Assembly (NCBI RefSeq): GCF_002909255.1
Contig: NZ_PIOB01000001.1
Location: 372,001-436,000 of the forward strand
DNA from: Arenibacter hampyeongensis
GTDB lineage: Bacteria; Bacteroidota; Bacteroidia; Flavobacteriales; Flavobacteriaceae
Reading direction: 5' to 3'
Length of the DNA: 64,000 nucleotides
Numbering within the stretch: the first letter of the stretch is position 1; each line of letters opens with the position of its first letter. A program made the translations under genes and the position numbers. Positions 31,467 through 40,843 of this stretch are shown one piece after another. The notes beneath the pieces were generated by a model. It worked only from the letters and a program-made list of their open reading frames with translations. It did no database searches and was not told where the DNA came from.

Positions 31467-32528
31467 CTAAAGTATAACAGTTTGTCCTGTCCTTACCGAC
31501 TCATCGGCGGCAAGTACAATTTTAAGGCTACTAATGGCATCCAGCAAGTGGGATGAAAGATCGTGGTCGTTTACAATCGCATTCAATAAAAATTCTTGTT
31601 CCAGTAAACAAAGTCCGTCATGATCGGGTTCTTCCTCCGTGGTAATAAGGTCGTCCTTTTTAATAAAATGTCCTTCCTTATCCAATTGGCTATAGTGAAT
31701 TTTTAGGCTACCGGTTTTTGTATGTCCTTCAATATCCTGGGAATCGTCTTTTGGTTTGTCCGCGATGGAAACAGCTCCTTTTGGGCCAATCACATCTTTG
31801 ATAAAAACGGCTGTTTCGCTCATCATAGGTCCCCAACCAGCCTCGTACCATCCAACGGACCCATCTTTAAAACGCACTTGTAATTGACCGTAATTATACA
31901 TTTTTGCATCAATTTCTTCGGTTAAATTAACTCCAATGGCACTGACACTAATGGGTGTGGATTGGGTCATTAAACACATAATGTCCACATAGTGTACCCC
32001 ACAATCCACTATTGGCGACATGGAATTCATCAATTGTTTATGGGTATACCATTTATCTCCAGAGCTTTGTTGGTTTAAGTTCATTCTCATTACCAAGGGT
32101 TTTCCAAGGGTACGGGCAATCTCCACAAACTTGGTCCATGAAGGATGTACCCTAAGGATATAACCGACCACCATTTTCCTATTTTTTGCCTTTGCCAAAG
32201 CCACCAATTCTTCAGCCTCAGCAACCGTGAGGGCAAGTGGTTTTTCAACAAAAACATGGGCGCCAGCGTTTAGACTTTTTCTAACATAGTCGGCATGGGT
32301 GTCCGGATAGGTATTAATGGACACTACATCTGGTTTGGATTCCCTTAAGGCAGTATCAAAATTACCATAGGTGGGCAAGCCTCCCAATTCCCTGGATAAT
32401 TTCTCCCTACTTTGGGGCTTACGGCTAACAAGTCCCACTATTTCAAATTCAGGAAGTAGGTGATAGGCCCTGGCATGGGAAATTCCCATATTTCCACAAC
32501 CTACAACAAGCGTTTTTAGTTTGTTCAT
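31467..32528 (-). CDS. Gfo/Idh/MocA-family oxidoreductase
   Basis: 353 residues. The N-terminal Rossmann fold has VVGCGNMGISHARAY (NAD(P)-binding) and the family motif VFVEKPLAL near residue 95; the C-terminal half is the usual substrate-binding sheet domain, with a DCGVHYVDIM segment that holds the conserved Asp and His. Members oxidise or reduce sugars and related polyols; the substrate is unknown here. It follows the PQQ dehydrogenase by 27 bases and is 181 bases before dgoD, so it belongs to the sugar-acid cluster and may handle a sugar entering the same route. Confidence 0.9.
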   Translation of the reverse strand: MNKLKTLVVGCGNMGISHARAYHLLPEFEIVGLVSRKPQSREKLSRELGGLPTYGNFDTALRESKPDVVSINTYPDTHADYVRKSLNAGAHVFVEKPLALTVAEAEELVALAKAKNRKMVVGYILRVHPSWTKFVEIARTLGKPLVMRMNLNQQSSGDKWYTHKQLMNSMSPIVDCGVHYVDIMCLMTQSTPISVSAIGVNLTEEIDAKMYNYGQLQVRFKDGSVGWYEAGWGPMMSETAVFIKDVIGPKGAVSIADKPKDDSQDIEGHTKTGSLKIHYSQLDKEGHFIKKDDLITTEEEPDHDGLCLLEQEFLLNAIVNDHDLSSHLLDAISSLKIVLAADESVRTGQTVIL

Positions 32529-32555
32529 AATCTTTTTATATAGTTTCTTAATTTA

Positions 32556-34673
32556 TTATTCCAAAGCAAAGGCAATAATTTGGTTTCCTTTTTCGGTTCC
32601 TAATTTTTCGCCACCACAAGCAATGGCTATATACTGCTTGCCGTCTACTTCATACATGGCGGGAGTGGCAAATGCTGCTGCTGGGAGTTTGTACTCCCAA
32701 AGTAACTTACCGCTATATTTATTAAAAGCTCTAAAATATCCATCCTTTGTGGCTCCTATAAACAAAAGGCCGTTTTTGGTTACTATCGCACCGCCGTAAT
32801 TTTCTGTACCTGTCTGTGGAAATCCCTTTTCTTTTAGGGTCAAAGTTTCTCCAAAGGGAACGGACCAAAGGTAATCACCAGTATTTAGGTCAATGGCATG
32901 TAATGTGCCCCATGGGGGGGAAATTGCAGGTAGGCCATTACTGTCCAAGAATTTTTTATATCCGGTATGTTTATAGGTAGTTTCTATAGGTTTTTCCTCA
33001 TTCTTGTCTTTATTTTTAACTAGCTCTTCTCCATACAAAAATTGAAGCAATGCGTCCATTTCATCTTTCTTAATCTGAGGAAATCCGGTCATCATTCCTT
33101 TTCCCTTTTGTATGGTCAAGGCAACGTCGACTTTTTCATGCGTCGATTTTAGATTTAGGAGTGATGGATATCCACTTGTTTCGAGGCCATTACGATTTTT
33201 TTGATGGCATACAACACAATATTTGTTGTAGGTACTTTCCCCTAAAGGCAAGCTTGTATCCAAGCTGTCTTTTTTCATTTGAAGGAACCAGGCCATTTCA
33301 TTGGAGTTTACATACATAATCCCCTCCTCTGGATCGGCCGCGGCACCTCCCCATTCCGCTGCTCCGTCATATCCCGGCAAAAGGAGAACCGGATTCAATC
33401 CTGGAGGGGCATAGATTCTTTTATCCGATTCATTGAACTGGATCAATAATTCCTCCTTGTTTTCGGCATATTGACTTATGTCTTTTTCCGTCAAAAGATT
33501 GGATTGCCTTGCAAAAGGCTTGGGTTTTGTTGGAAATGGTTGGGTATCCCAAGTTTTTTCTCCTTCTAAAGTAGAGGAGGGCACGGTGATTTCCTCTATA
33601 TCGAACAATGGGGTTCCCGTGGCCCTGTTGAAAAGAAACACATATCCCTGTTTGGTCACTTGGGCCACGGCAGGAATCTTTTTTCCCGCTCTGGTAACCG
33701 TCAAAAGGTTGGGGGGTGCAGGCGGATCTCTATCCCACAGGTCGTGGTGGGTGAATTGATAATGCCAAAGGAGTTTTCCAGATTGGGCCTCCAAAGCCAG
33801 TAAAGAATTGGCATAAAGATTACTACCTTTTCTGTTGCCACCATAAAAATCGGGAGCTGCAGACCCTGTTGGCACGTACAGGATTCCAGTTTCCTCATCC
33901 AAGGCCATACCGGCCCAGTTGTTGGCCGCACCAACAATGTCGCTTTTATAGGCATTGGGATCTTCCCAGGTTTCATTACCAGGTTCACCAGGATAGGGTA
34001 TGGTATGAAATGCCCATTCCAAGGCCCCCGTTATCACATTAAAAGCCATAATGTCTCCCGGAGCTGCGCCTCTTCCCTCAGACAGCCTAATCGGCATAAC
34101 AATTAAATCCTTGTAAATTGTTCCCGGAGTGTTGGATACTACAAATTTATCTTTTGCATTTGATGGTAAACCGGAGTGAAGGTCAATTTTTCCATTTTCC
34201 CCGAATGAAGTAATTGGTTCACCTGTCTTGGCATTTAAGGCAAAAAGATTGGCTCCTTGGGTAAACAGTATTCGGGCATCATCATTTTTTTCCCAGTATG
34301 CTACGCCGCGGCTGGTGGAATTCTCCTGATTTAATGAATCGGCAAATATCCATATTTGCGATCCAGTTCGGGCGTCGAGTGCCACAGCCCTTACTGCTGC
34401 TGTAACGCCGTATAAAACGGTGTCCACTACAATGGGGTTCATTTGCATCTGACCGCTATCAGGAGCGCAGTAAGACCAGGCTACTTTAAGTTGGGTAACA
34501 TTTTCAAGGGTTATTTGTGAAAGGGTGGAATAATGGTTACGGTCCGGCCCGCCCAAATAGGAGGACCAAGTGATATACTTACTGGAATCCTTAAAAGTAG
34601 TATCCTGGCAAGCTGTTAAACAAAGTGCCGCTGTGGTTAGGAGCGATAAATATTTGGCAATTTGAAGCGACAT
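32556..34673 (-). CDS. PQQ-dependent (quinoprotein) aldose dehydrogenase with c-type heme domain
   Basis: 705 residues. The N-terminus ends in a lipobox, LCLTAC, so it is a periplasm-facing lipoprotein. The propeller has repeated PQQ-dehydrogenase blades (SSYLGGPDRNHYS, GMALDEETGILYVPTGS, WHYQFTHHDLWDRDPPAPP and GGAIVTKNGLLFIGATKDG), resembling membrane glucose dehydrogenases but without their N-terminal membrane segments. A CVVCH heme-binding motif (about residues 486-490) sits in an inserted cytochrome c-like domain between blades, which would pass electrons on. Predicted reaction: oxidation of an aldose to a lactone in the periplasm. PQQ synthesis genes are not in this window; the cofactor may have to be imported. 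It probably heads the operon running down to the lactonase. Confidence 0.9.
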   Translation of the reverse strand: MSLQIAKYLSLLTTAALCLTACQDTTFKDSSKYITWSSYLGGPDRNHYSTLSQITLENVTQLKVAWSYCAPDSGQMQMNPIVVDTVLYGVTAAVRAVALDARTGSQIWIFADSLNQENSTSRGVAYWEKNDDARILFTQGANLFALNAKTGEPITSFGENGKIDLHSGLPSNAKDKFVVSNTPGTIYKDLIVMPIRLSEGRGAAPGDIMAFNVITGALEWAFHTIPYPGEPGNETWEDPNAYKSDIVGAANNWAGMALDEETGILYVPTGSAAPDFYGGNRKGSNLYANSLLALEAQSGKLLWHYQFTHHDLWDRDPPAPPNLLTVTRAGKKIPAVAQVTKQGYVFLFNRATGTPLFDIEEITVPSSTLEGEKTWDTQPFPTKPKPFARQSNLLTEKDISQYAENKEELLIQFNESDKRIYAPPGLNPVLLLPGYDGAAEWGGAAADPEEGIMYVNSNEMAWFLQMKKDSLDTSLPLGESTYNKYCVVCHQKNRNGLETSGYPSLLNLKSTHEKVDVALTIQKGKGMMTGFPQIKKDEMDALLQFLYGEELVKNKDKNEEKPIETTYKHTGYKKFLDSNGLPAISPPWGTLHAIDLNTGDYLWSVPFGETLTLKEKGFPQTGTENYGGAIVTKNGLLFIGATKDGYFRAFNKYSGKLLWEYKLPAAAFATPAMYEVDGKQYIAIACGGEKLGTEKGNQIIAFALE

Positions 34674-34847
34674 TGGTTGTGGTTTTATCGCTTAAATTAA
34701 TTAATTTTTAAAGAACATAGGTGTTATTTCTTGGTTGTACCAAATTCTTTTATTTGGTCAGGGATAAGATGGTTCTTTTCCCATTGGTTCAAAAATAAAG
34801 AAAGCCGAGATGCTATTTATGGGTTTGAAAGTACATATTTATTTGTA

Positions 34848-35507
34848 CTATAATTTTTTCATCGTTTTTTGAAGGACGGGAACAATTAGTTTTCCGAGGT
34901 CTTTATATCCTTCCTTATTATAGTGGACATCCTTATCCCCCAAGCCATTTTTACGATGTATGGCAATGGATTTTTTATAGATATCGTTGATAATAACACC
35001 ATTTTTTTTCATTACGGATTTTGCTGCTTCATTGTATTTGATAACATCTGCAGAATGTCTTCCTGCTTCATTTAAAGGGACATAAGTGGTGGTTACAAAG
35101 ATTAATTTTGCTGAGGTATTGGTCTTAAGGAAACTAACCAACTCTTCCAGATTTTGCCTATAGGTATTCAGGTCGTAGGTTATGGTACCCTTAATTTTGT
35201 CCCTATTGCCATAGACTTTGGAATCTGGGTGCCTATAACAAAGATCCCATAATCCCCAATTAAACTGGATAATATCCCAATCCTCCTGACCTATCCAGGC
35301 CTTAATTTTTTCCAATCCCGTTCCTGTATGTTGTGCATTTCCAGGATTGTGCAAAACCATAGCCCTTGAGGCCAGGGTTACTTTTACTTGAGGAAAATAA
35401 CCTATAGAAATCGAGTCTCCTATGATCAGTATTTTCGGCTCTTTTGGTTTGTAGCCTAGACAAAGAAAAAGACTTAAGGAAATTAGAAGAAAAAACTTGT
35501 TTTTCAT
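34848..35507 (-). CDS. SGNH/GDSL-family hydrolase, secreted
   Basis: 219 residues with a hydrophobic leader ending near FLCLGYK. The nucleophile block is ILIIGDSISIGYF (Ser32), followed by FNWGLWDL (Gly/Asn oxyanion region) and the catalytic Asp/His pair in GDKDVHYNKEGYKDLG near residue 197. SGNH enzymes are esterases or deacetylases, often acting on carbohydrates. It lies 174 bases upstream of the PQQ dehydrogenase on the same strand and could remove acyl groups from the sugar source of the cluster; that link is inferred. Confidence 0.88.
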   Translation of the reverse strand: MKNKFFLLISLSLFLCLGYKPKEPKILIIGDSISIGYFPQVKVTLASRAMVLHNPGNAQHTGTGLEKIKAWIGQEDWDIIQFNWGLWDLCYRHPDSKVYGNRDKIKGTITYDLNTYRQNLEELVSFLKTNTSAKLIFVTTTYVPLNEAGRHSADVIKYNEAAKSVMKKNGVIINDIYKKSIAIHRKNGLGDKDVHYNKEGYKDLGKLIVPVLQKTMKKL

Positions 35508-35720
35508 AGGTTTGATCTTTATAAATGGGAAAATTAATTAAAATATTTAGAAGGTGTGTGGCGGCAGTACTATAAAGCCGAAACTTTTTGGTAAGCGGAA
35601 AAAATCCTTGCTTATGCTCTTTAGTTTGGGATGTGACAATTTACAAACATTCATAATATTTTATGAATGTCTTTAGAAAATCACTACATTGTTATTGCCA
35701 AATAATCAACCACATACAAA

Positions 35721-36827
35721 ATGACCAACGAAGCTACCAACCTTTCCAAAAGGTTATTTTCCCTGGACGTATTTCGAGGATTAACCATGTTTTTACTCAT
35801 TGCAGAGGCCGCAGGGTTTCACGGAAGCTTTGGGGAATATACAGAAAACAATGCCATTTTGCACCCATTGGCGGAACAGTTGCACCATCATCCTTGGAAT
35901 GGTTTGCGGTTTTGGGACCTTATTCAACCTTTTTTTATGTTTATTGTGGGGGTGGCCATGCCATTTTCACTTAGAAAAAGGTTGGCTAACGGAAGCAGAA
36001 AAGAAGCTACCAAACATATTTTGAGAAGATGTTTTTTGCTTTTTGCTTTTGGAGTACTGCTGCACTGCGTATATAGCCATGCATTGGTTTGGGAACTATG
36101 GAACGTATTGGTCCAATTGGCCTTCACTATTCTTATCGCCTACGCTATCATGAATCTTCCACATCGTACCCAGATCATTATTTGTATTGGGATTTTAGTA
36201 CTTACCGAAATTCTTTATAGGGTTTATAATCCACAGGACCCTTTCAATAAAGGACAAAGTTTTGGGTCTTGGATAGATATGTTGGTGATGGGAAAAATTA
36301 ACGGCGGAGGATGGGTTTTCATCAACTTTCTGCCTACTGCAGTCCATACGGTAATGGGCGTCCTTTGTGGCCAATTACTGCTTTCCAATAAATCGGCCAA
36401 GGAAAAGTTAAGTCCCATATTAATGTGGGGAGCATCCTTACTTGTAGTGGGCTATGGTATGGATTTATTGGGAATAACACCAATCATTAAAAGAATAGCG
36501 ACTACCTCATTTACCCTGGCTTCAGGAGGATGGGCATTGCTGGCATTGGCATTATTTTACTGGTGGATAGACATTAAGGACCATAAGAGCAATTGGTTGA
36601 AGATCTTTTCTGTCGTGGGGACCAATTCTATTTTTATTTATTTATTTGCCGAAACAGTAGGGTCTCAATGGTTTAGGGATTTTGGGCATATTTTTACCGA
36701 AGGAATATTGGCTCCATTAGGTGTACAGGAAGGATTAATATGGGTAATAAATTCCTTATTTGTCCTATTTATGTTTTGGTATATAACCTACTTTTTGGAT
36801 CAAAAGAAGGTATATTTTAAGATATAA
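35721..36827 (+). CDS. DUF5009/HGSNAT-like membrane protein
   Basis: 368 residues with about ten membrane segments. The opening RLFSLDVFRGLTMFLLIAE followed by a His-rich loop (LHHHPWNGLRFWDLIQPFF) and MFIVGVAMPFS is the pattern of the heparan-alpha-glucosaminide N-acetyltransferase-like family (DUF5009). These are thought to acetylate sugars across the membrane; in Bacteroidota they often sit in glycan-use regions. It is divergent from the SGNH hydrolase and next to the sugar-acid cluster, so a role in acetyl-sugar handling is plausible but not shown. Confidence 0.85.
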   Translation: MTNEATNLSKRLFSLDVFRGLTMFLLIAEAAGFHGSFGEYTENNAILHPLAEQLHHHPWNGLRFWDLIQPFFMFIVGVAMPFSLRKRLANGSRKEATKHILRRCFLLFAFGVLLHCVYSHALVWELWNVLVQLAFTILIAYAIMNLPHRTQIIICIGILVLTEILYRVYNPQDPFNKGQSFGSWIDMLVMGKINGGGWVFINFLPTAVHTVMGVLCGQLLLSNKSAKEKLSPILMWGASLLVVGYGMDLLGITPIIKRIATTSFTLASGGWALLALALFYWWIDIKDHKSNWLKIFSVVGTNSIFIYLFAETVGSQWFRDFGHIFTEGILAPLGVQEGLIWVINSLFVLFMFWYITYFLDQKKVYFKI

Positions 36828-36852
36828 GGAACATTGGCTCTCGGACCAGCAA

Positions 36853-38481
36853 TTATTTTAGGATATCCCTATACTTACCGTTATCATTTAAAAGGGCAGA
36901 AGCAGTCATTATGGCTTCGTCATTTTGTAGATGATAATCATAAAGTCCTTCCCTATAGAAATAACGCTTAAGAATCTCATCCTCCAAATTCTTTTGTATT
37001 TCCGCTTTATATTTATCCAAGGCCATAATTTTGCTTTTGTCCATCTCCAGCAAAAGCGATTTATAGTTCTCGGTTACCGAGTTGCCATAGAGGGAACTAT
37101 CCTCTCCTGCCATGGCCTCCTTCAGTGCTTTTTCGGCTTTGGTTTCAAAGTCAAAATTACTCTTGGAAACATAACTCTTAAATGATGAGAAATCACTGAT
37201 ATTAAAGTTGAAATCCAACACATTGGCCACTTTGTTGTTATAATAATAATCCGTGGCGTAATCAAAAATAACATTACCTGATAAAAGGGCTTGGGTAAGG
37301 GTATTGGTTTTGGCGGCAGCAATTTCTATATCGGGCAAAACACCGCCTCCATCCTGTACTTTACGTCCATTTTTGGTTTTGAAATCCCTAAATTGGGTAT
37401 TTTTAACTGCATTTCCATTCTCGTCCCTATTCCAATAATCCAAAGATTGAATACATCTTCCGGATGCCGTATAATATCTGGAGATGGTTACTTTTAACTG
37501 GGTGCCATAAGTAAGTTTTAAAGGACGTTGTACCAATCCCTTCCCAAAGCTTCTTGCCCCTACTATGACGGCACGGTCCAAATCCTGTAGACTCCCCGAG
37601 ACAATTTCACTTGCAGAGGCACTTCTGCCATTAACCAAGACCACCAAAGGTATTTCTACATCCACTGGCTGGTTTGTAGTTTTATACTCCCTATTGAATT
37701 TCTTTACCTTGGACTTGGTGGTTACCACCAGTTCCCCTTTAGGAATAAAAAGATTGGTTACATTTATGGCTTCGCTCAAAAGGCCTCCTGGATTATCCCT
37801 TAAGTCCAAAATAATCTTCTTGGCGCCATCGTTCTTAAGATCAAGGAGTGCTTTTTTTGTTTGTTCCGTGGCTTTCTTATTAAATTTTAATAGAACAATA
37901 TAACCGGTATTATCATTTATCATTTTATAATAAGGAACAGCGTCTACTTCTATGGATTCCCTATTTACTGTGGTCGATTTGGTTTCACCCTGCCTAACAT
38001 AGGTAATGCCAACGCTTGTGTTGTTTGCTCCCTTTAAAAGTTCGTCCGCATCATCCTTAACGTCGGCAATTGCAATATCACCGATTTTAATGATTTCGTC
38101 CCCAGCTTTCAGTCCGGCCTTATCGGCCGGATAGCCCTTGTAAGGCTCAACAATAACTATTTTATCCTTATAACTTCGCACTACAGCACCAATACCCGAA
38201 TATTCACCGGCATTGTTAATTTTGAAGGATTCTACATCTTGTTCGTTAAGAAATTTGGTATAGGGATCAAGCTCTTCCAACATGTTTTTTATGGCCGTAT
38301 CCATTAGTTCTGCAGGATTGGTTTCATCCACATAGTTCATGTTCAACTCCTTGAATAAGGTGGTAAAAATTTCGATTTGTTTGGCAATCTCAAAAAAATC
38401 GCCCTTAAAACTACTCCCTGCGATCAATAGGGTAAGAGCGATAATGGGAATAAGTACCCTCTTCTTTAATATCTCTTTCAT
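36853..38481 (-). CDS. C-terminal processing peptidase, S41 family
   Basis: 542 residues. An N-terminal signal/anchor segment (VLIPIIALTLLIAGSSF) leads to an S41 N-terminal helix region, a PDZ domain (~88-165, PADKAGLKAGDEIIKIGD) and the protease core. The catalytic Ser lies in NGRSASASEIVSG (287-291) and Lys314 in RSFGKGLVQ; the substrate groove strand DLRDNPGGLL is present. Such proteases cut C-termini of periplasmic proteins. It starts 10 bases after the rnpA stop, so the two genes form an operon. Confidence 0.94.
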   Translation of the reverse strand: MKEILKKRVLIPIIALTLLIAGSSFKGDFFEIAKQIEIFTTLFKELNMNYVDETNPAELMDTAIKNMLEELDPYTKFLNEQDVESFKINNAGEYSGIGAVVRSYKDKIVIVEPYKGYPADKAGLKAGDEIIKIGDIAIADVKDDADELLKGANNTSVGITYVRQGETKSTTVNRESIEVDAVPYYKMINDNTGYIVLLKFNKKATEQTKKALLDLKNDGAKKIILDLRDNPGGLLSEAINVTNLFIPKGELVVTTKSKVKKFNREYKTTNQPVDVEIPLVVLVNGRSASASEIVSGSLQDLDRAVIVGARSFGKGLVQRPLKLTYGTQLKVTISRYYTASGRCIQSLDYWNRDENGNAVKNTQFRDFKTKNGRKVQDGGGVLPDIEIAAAKTNTLTQALLSGNVIFDYATDYYYNNKVANVLDFNFNISDFSSFKSYVSKSNFDFETKAEKALKEAMAGEDSSLYGNSVTENYKSLLLEMDKSKIMALDKYKAEIQKNLEDEILKRYFYREGLYDYHLQNDEAIMTASALLNDNGKYRDILK

Positions 38482-38491
38482 CAGTATAAAT

Positions 38492-38875
38492 TTATTTGCT
38501 ACCCTTAGTTATTTCATCAACAAATTTTCGCATCAAAGGTATCATGGTATCCGTTATTTTGGATTGCGAGGGCATCTCCTTACCAAGATATAAAAACATA
38601 AACGCAAACTCGCCTTCTATGTTGTTAAAAATTAGATGTTTGTTTAGCCTATAGCTTTCTCGCATCAATCTTTTTATACGATTCCTTTTTACGGCACTTT
38701 TAAAATTTCTTTTGGAAACTGTTACCCCTGCCTGGTACTTGGAATCATCTTCATATTTGGTTTTAAGGTAAACAAGTTTAATGGGATAATTGGTAATACC
38801 AACCCCTTCGGCAAACAACTGCTCAATTAGTTTTTTGCTCTTTAGCTTTTCTTTTTTTGGGAATGTAAACGACAT
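38492..38875 (-). CDS. rnpA: Ribonuclease P protein component
   Basis: 127 residues from ATG 38875 (MSFTFPKKEKLKSKK). An in-frame TTG at 38884 lies inside the promoter-like element TACTTTTG, so the ATG is preferred. RnpA binds the RNase P RNA in maturing tRNA 5' ends. The signature RNR region, KRNFKSAVKRNRIKRLMRE, is intact. It is followed at once by the S41 protease gene. rpmH, the usual upstream neighbour in many bacteria, is absent here. Confidence 0.95.
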   Translation of the reverse strand: MSFTFPKKEKLKSKKLIEQLFAEGVGITNYPIKLVYLKTKYEDDSKYQAGVTVSKRNFKSAVKRNRIKRLMRESYRLNKHLIFNNIEGEFAFMFLYLGKEMPSQSKITDTMIPLMRKFVDEITKGSK

Positions 38876-38881
38876 GCTCCG

Positions 38882-38889
38882 CAAAAGTA
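38882..38889 (-). promoter_or_regulatory. Candidate promoter -7 element for rnpA
   Basis: On the minus strand this reads TACTTTTG, a full TAnnTTTG match, only 6 bases before the rnpA ATG. If used, the transcript would be leaderless or nearly so. No TTTG was found at the expected upstream distance. Confidence 0.4.
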
Positions 38890-38992
38890 AAAATAAAAAC
38901 CACAGTTATGGGATATGACAAACATCATAGTACAAAATCTCCTTAGCCCTTATCTTAGGTTACATTTTTAACAAAACGCTAAATATGGATAT

Positions 38993-40843
38993 ATGGGAGA
39001 ACTGCAGGTTGAAAAATTAAGGAACAATCCTCATAAGGCTAGGTATATTAAACTGTTGTTGGCTGACATCTCGGCCTTGGAACAAATACTGGAAAACAAG
39101 TGGTTTGAACTGAGTCCGATTAGAATTGGTGCCGAACAGGAGTTTTGTTTGGTAGATCGATCATGGCAGCCGTCCAATAAGGCTTTGGAAATTCTTAGAA
39201 ATATAGATGACCCTCATTTTACTACCGAATTGGCCCTGTACAATCTGGAAATTAATTTAGATCCAATTCCGTTGACCGGGAATTGTTTTTCGGAAATGCA
39301 CTTACAGTTAAATCATTTATTGACTAAAGCTGACAAAGCAGCTGAGGAATATGCCAATAAGATAATACTCTGCGGAATTTTGCCGACCATTTCCAAAAGG
39401 CATTTGGATATTGGGTATATGACTCCAATTGCCCGTTACCAGGTACTGAACGAGGTTATTAAGGAAATGAGAAACAAGGATATAGAACTTCATATTAAAG
39501 GGGTAGATGAGTTGAACATTCGCCATGATTCCGTGCTGTACGAAGGATGCAATACCAGTTTTCAATCGCATCTGCAGATAGACCCATATGATTTTAAGGA
39601 TACCTATAATTGGTCCCAGGCTATTGCGGGGCCCATCCTGTCCATTTGTACCAACTCCCCCATGCTTTTTGGCCGGGAATTGTGGGAAGAAACCAGAATT
39701 GCCCTTTTTACGCAAAGTGTGGATACTAGGGCTAGTAATTTTCTATTGAATGAAAGTGAACCTCGGGTGAACTTTGGAAATAATTGGGCAAGGGGAACAG
39801 TTGTGGATTATTTTAAAGATTCCATTACAGGATTTAGGAGCCTTCTTACTTCCAATGCCGAAATGGATAGCTTAAGCGAATTGAAACTGGGAAAAACACC
39901 GAAGTTAAAAGCGTTGGCACTCCATAACGGTACGGTGTATACATGGAACCGTATTTGCTATGGCATTACAAACGGTAAGCCTCACATTAGAATTGAGAAT
40001 AGGTATATCCCATCAGGACCCACTACGGAAGACGAAATTGCGAATATGATGCTCTGGGTAGGCGTTATGATGGGTAGGCCTAAAAAATACGGTGCCATTC
40101 ATACCAAGATGGATTTCAACGATGTAAAAAGCAATTTTTTCAGTGCCGCCAGATATGGTATGGCAGCCCAATTTTATTGGGATGGACAACTAATATCCAG
40201 CCAACAATTATTGTTGGATCACTTTTTACCAATGGCTTTTAAAGGCTTGTATAGTATGGGAGTGGCTCCAAAGGATGCTGAACACTATCTGAAGATTATT
40301 GAAAAAAGAATCGGATCGGCCAATGGTTCCAGATGGATGGTTAAAAGTTATAGAAAAATTAGAAAGGAATATAAGCCACCCGAGGCGTTGACCATCTTAA
40401 CGGCCAAAATGTATGAAGGTCAACAAAAGGGATATCCCATAGATGCTTGGCAATTGCCAAGAGGAGATGAATTTGTTCTAAATAAAAAGGATAAAAAAGT
40501 TTACCAATACATGAACACAAAGACCATAACCGCGCAAGATAGCGATAGTTCGGAATTGGTACTGAAAATGATGCAGTGGAAAAATATTCATCATATACCC
40601 ATACTCAATGATGATTTGGATCTGGTTGGATTGTTAACTTGGACCGATCTTAAGGAGTATTTGAAGAATCCGAATAAAGTTGAAGACCGTATAAGGGACA
40701 TGATGAAAACAGAACTCATTACCATAACAGAAGATGAAAGCATGAACAGGGCAAGGACCTTAATGGAAGCGAATGGTATAAATTGTTTACCTGTTGTCCA
40801 CGGTAAAAAATTAGTGGGTATTATTACTACAAAGGACTTATGA
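38993..40843 (+). CDS. GCS2-like carboxylate-amine ligase fused to paired CBS domains
   Basis: 616 residues. Residues ~1-430 match the glutamate-cysteine ligase type 2 (GCS2) fold of carboxylate-amine ligases: IGAEQEFCLVDR (metal/nucleotide Glu residues), YNLEINLDPIPLTG, GCNTSFQSHLQIDP and ENRYIPSGPTTEDE. Residues ~505-616 are two CBS domains (ELVLKMMQWKNIHHIPIL and MEANGINCLPVVHGKKLVGI), which normally sense adenine nucleotides. Family members join an amino acid or amine to a carboxylate with ATP; whether this one makes gamma-glutamylcysteine or another amide cannot be decided. Its stop overlaps the next gene's start in ATGA, so they are translationally coupled. Confidence 0.88.
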   Translation: MGELQVEKLRNNPHKARYIKLLLADISALEQILENKWFELSPIRIGAEQEFCLVDRSWQPSNKALEILRNIDDPHFTTELALYNLEINLDPIPLTGNCFSEMHLQLNHLLTKADKAAEEYANKIILCGILPTISKRHLDIGYMTPIARYQVLNEVIKEMRNKDIELHIKGVDELNIRHDSVLYEGCNTSFQSHLQIDPYDFKDTYNWSQAIAGPILSICTNSPMLFGRELWEETRIALFTQSVDTRASNFLLNESEPRVNFGNNWARGTVVDYFKDSITGFRSLLTSNAEMDSLSELKLGKTPKLKALALHNGTVYTWNRICYGITNGKPHIRIENRYIPSGPTTEDEIANMMLWVGVMMGRPKKYGAIHTKMDFNDVKSNFFSAARYGMAAQFYWDGQLISSQQLLLDHFLPMAFKGLYSMGVAPKDAEHYLKIIEKRIGSANGSRWMVKSYRKIRKEYKPPEALTILTAKMYEGQQKGYPIDAWQLPRGDEFVLNKKDKKVYQYMNTKTITAQDSDSSELVLKMMQWKNIHHIPILNDDLDLVGLLTWTDLKEYLKNPNKVEDRIRDMMKTELITITEDESMNRARTLMEANGINCLPVVHGKKLVGIITTKDL

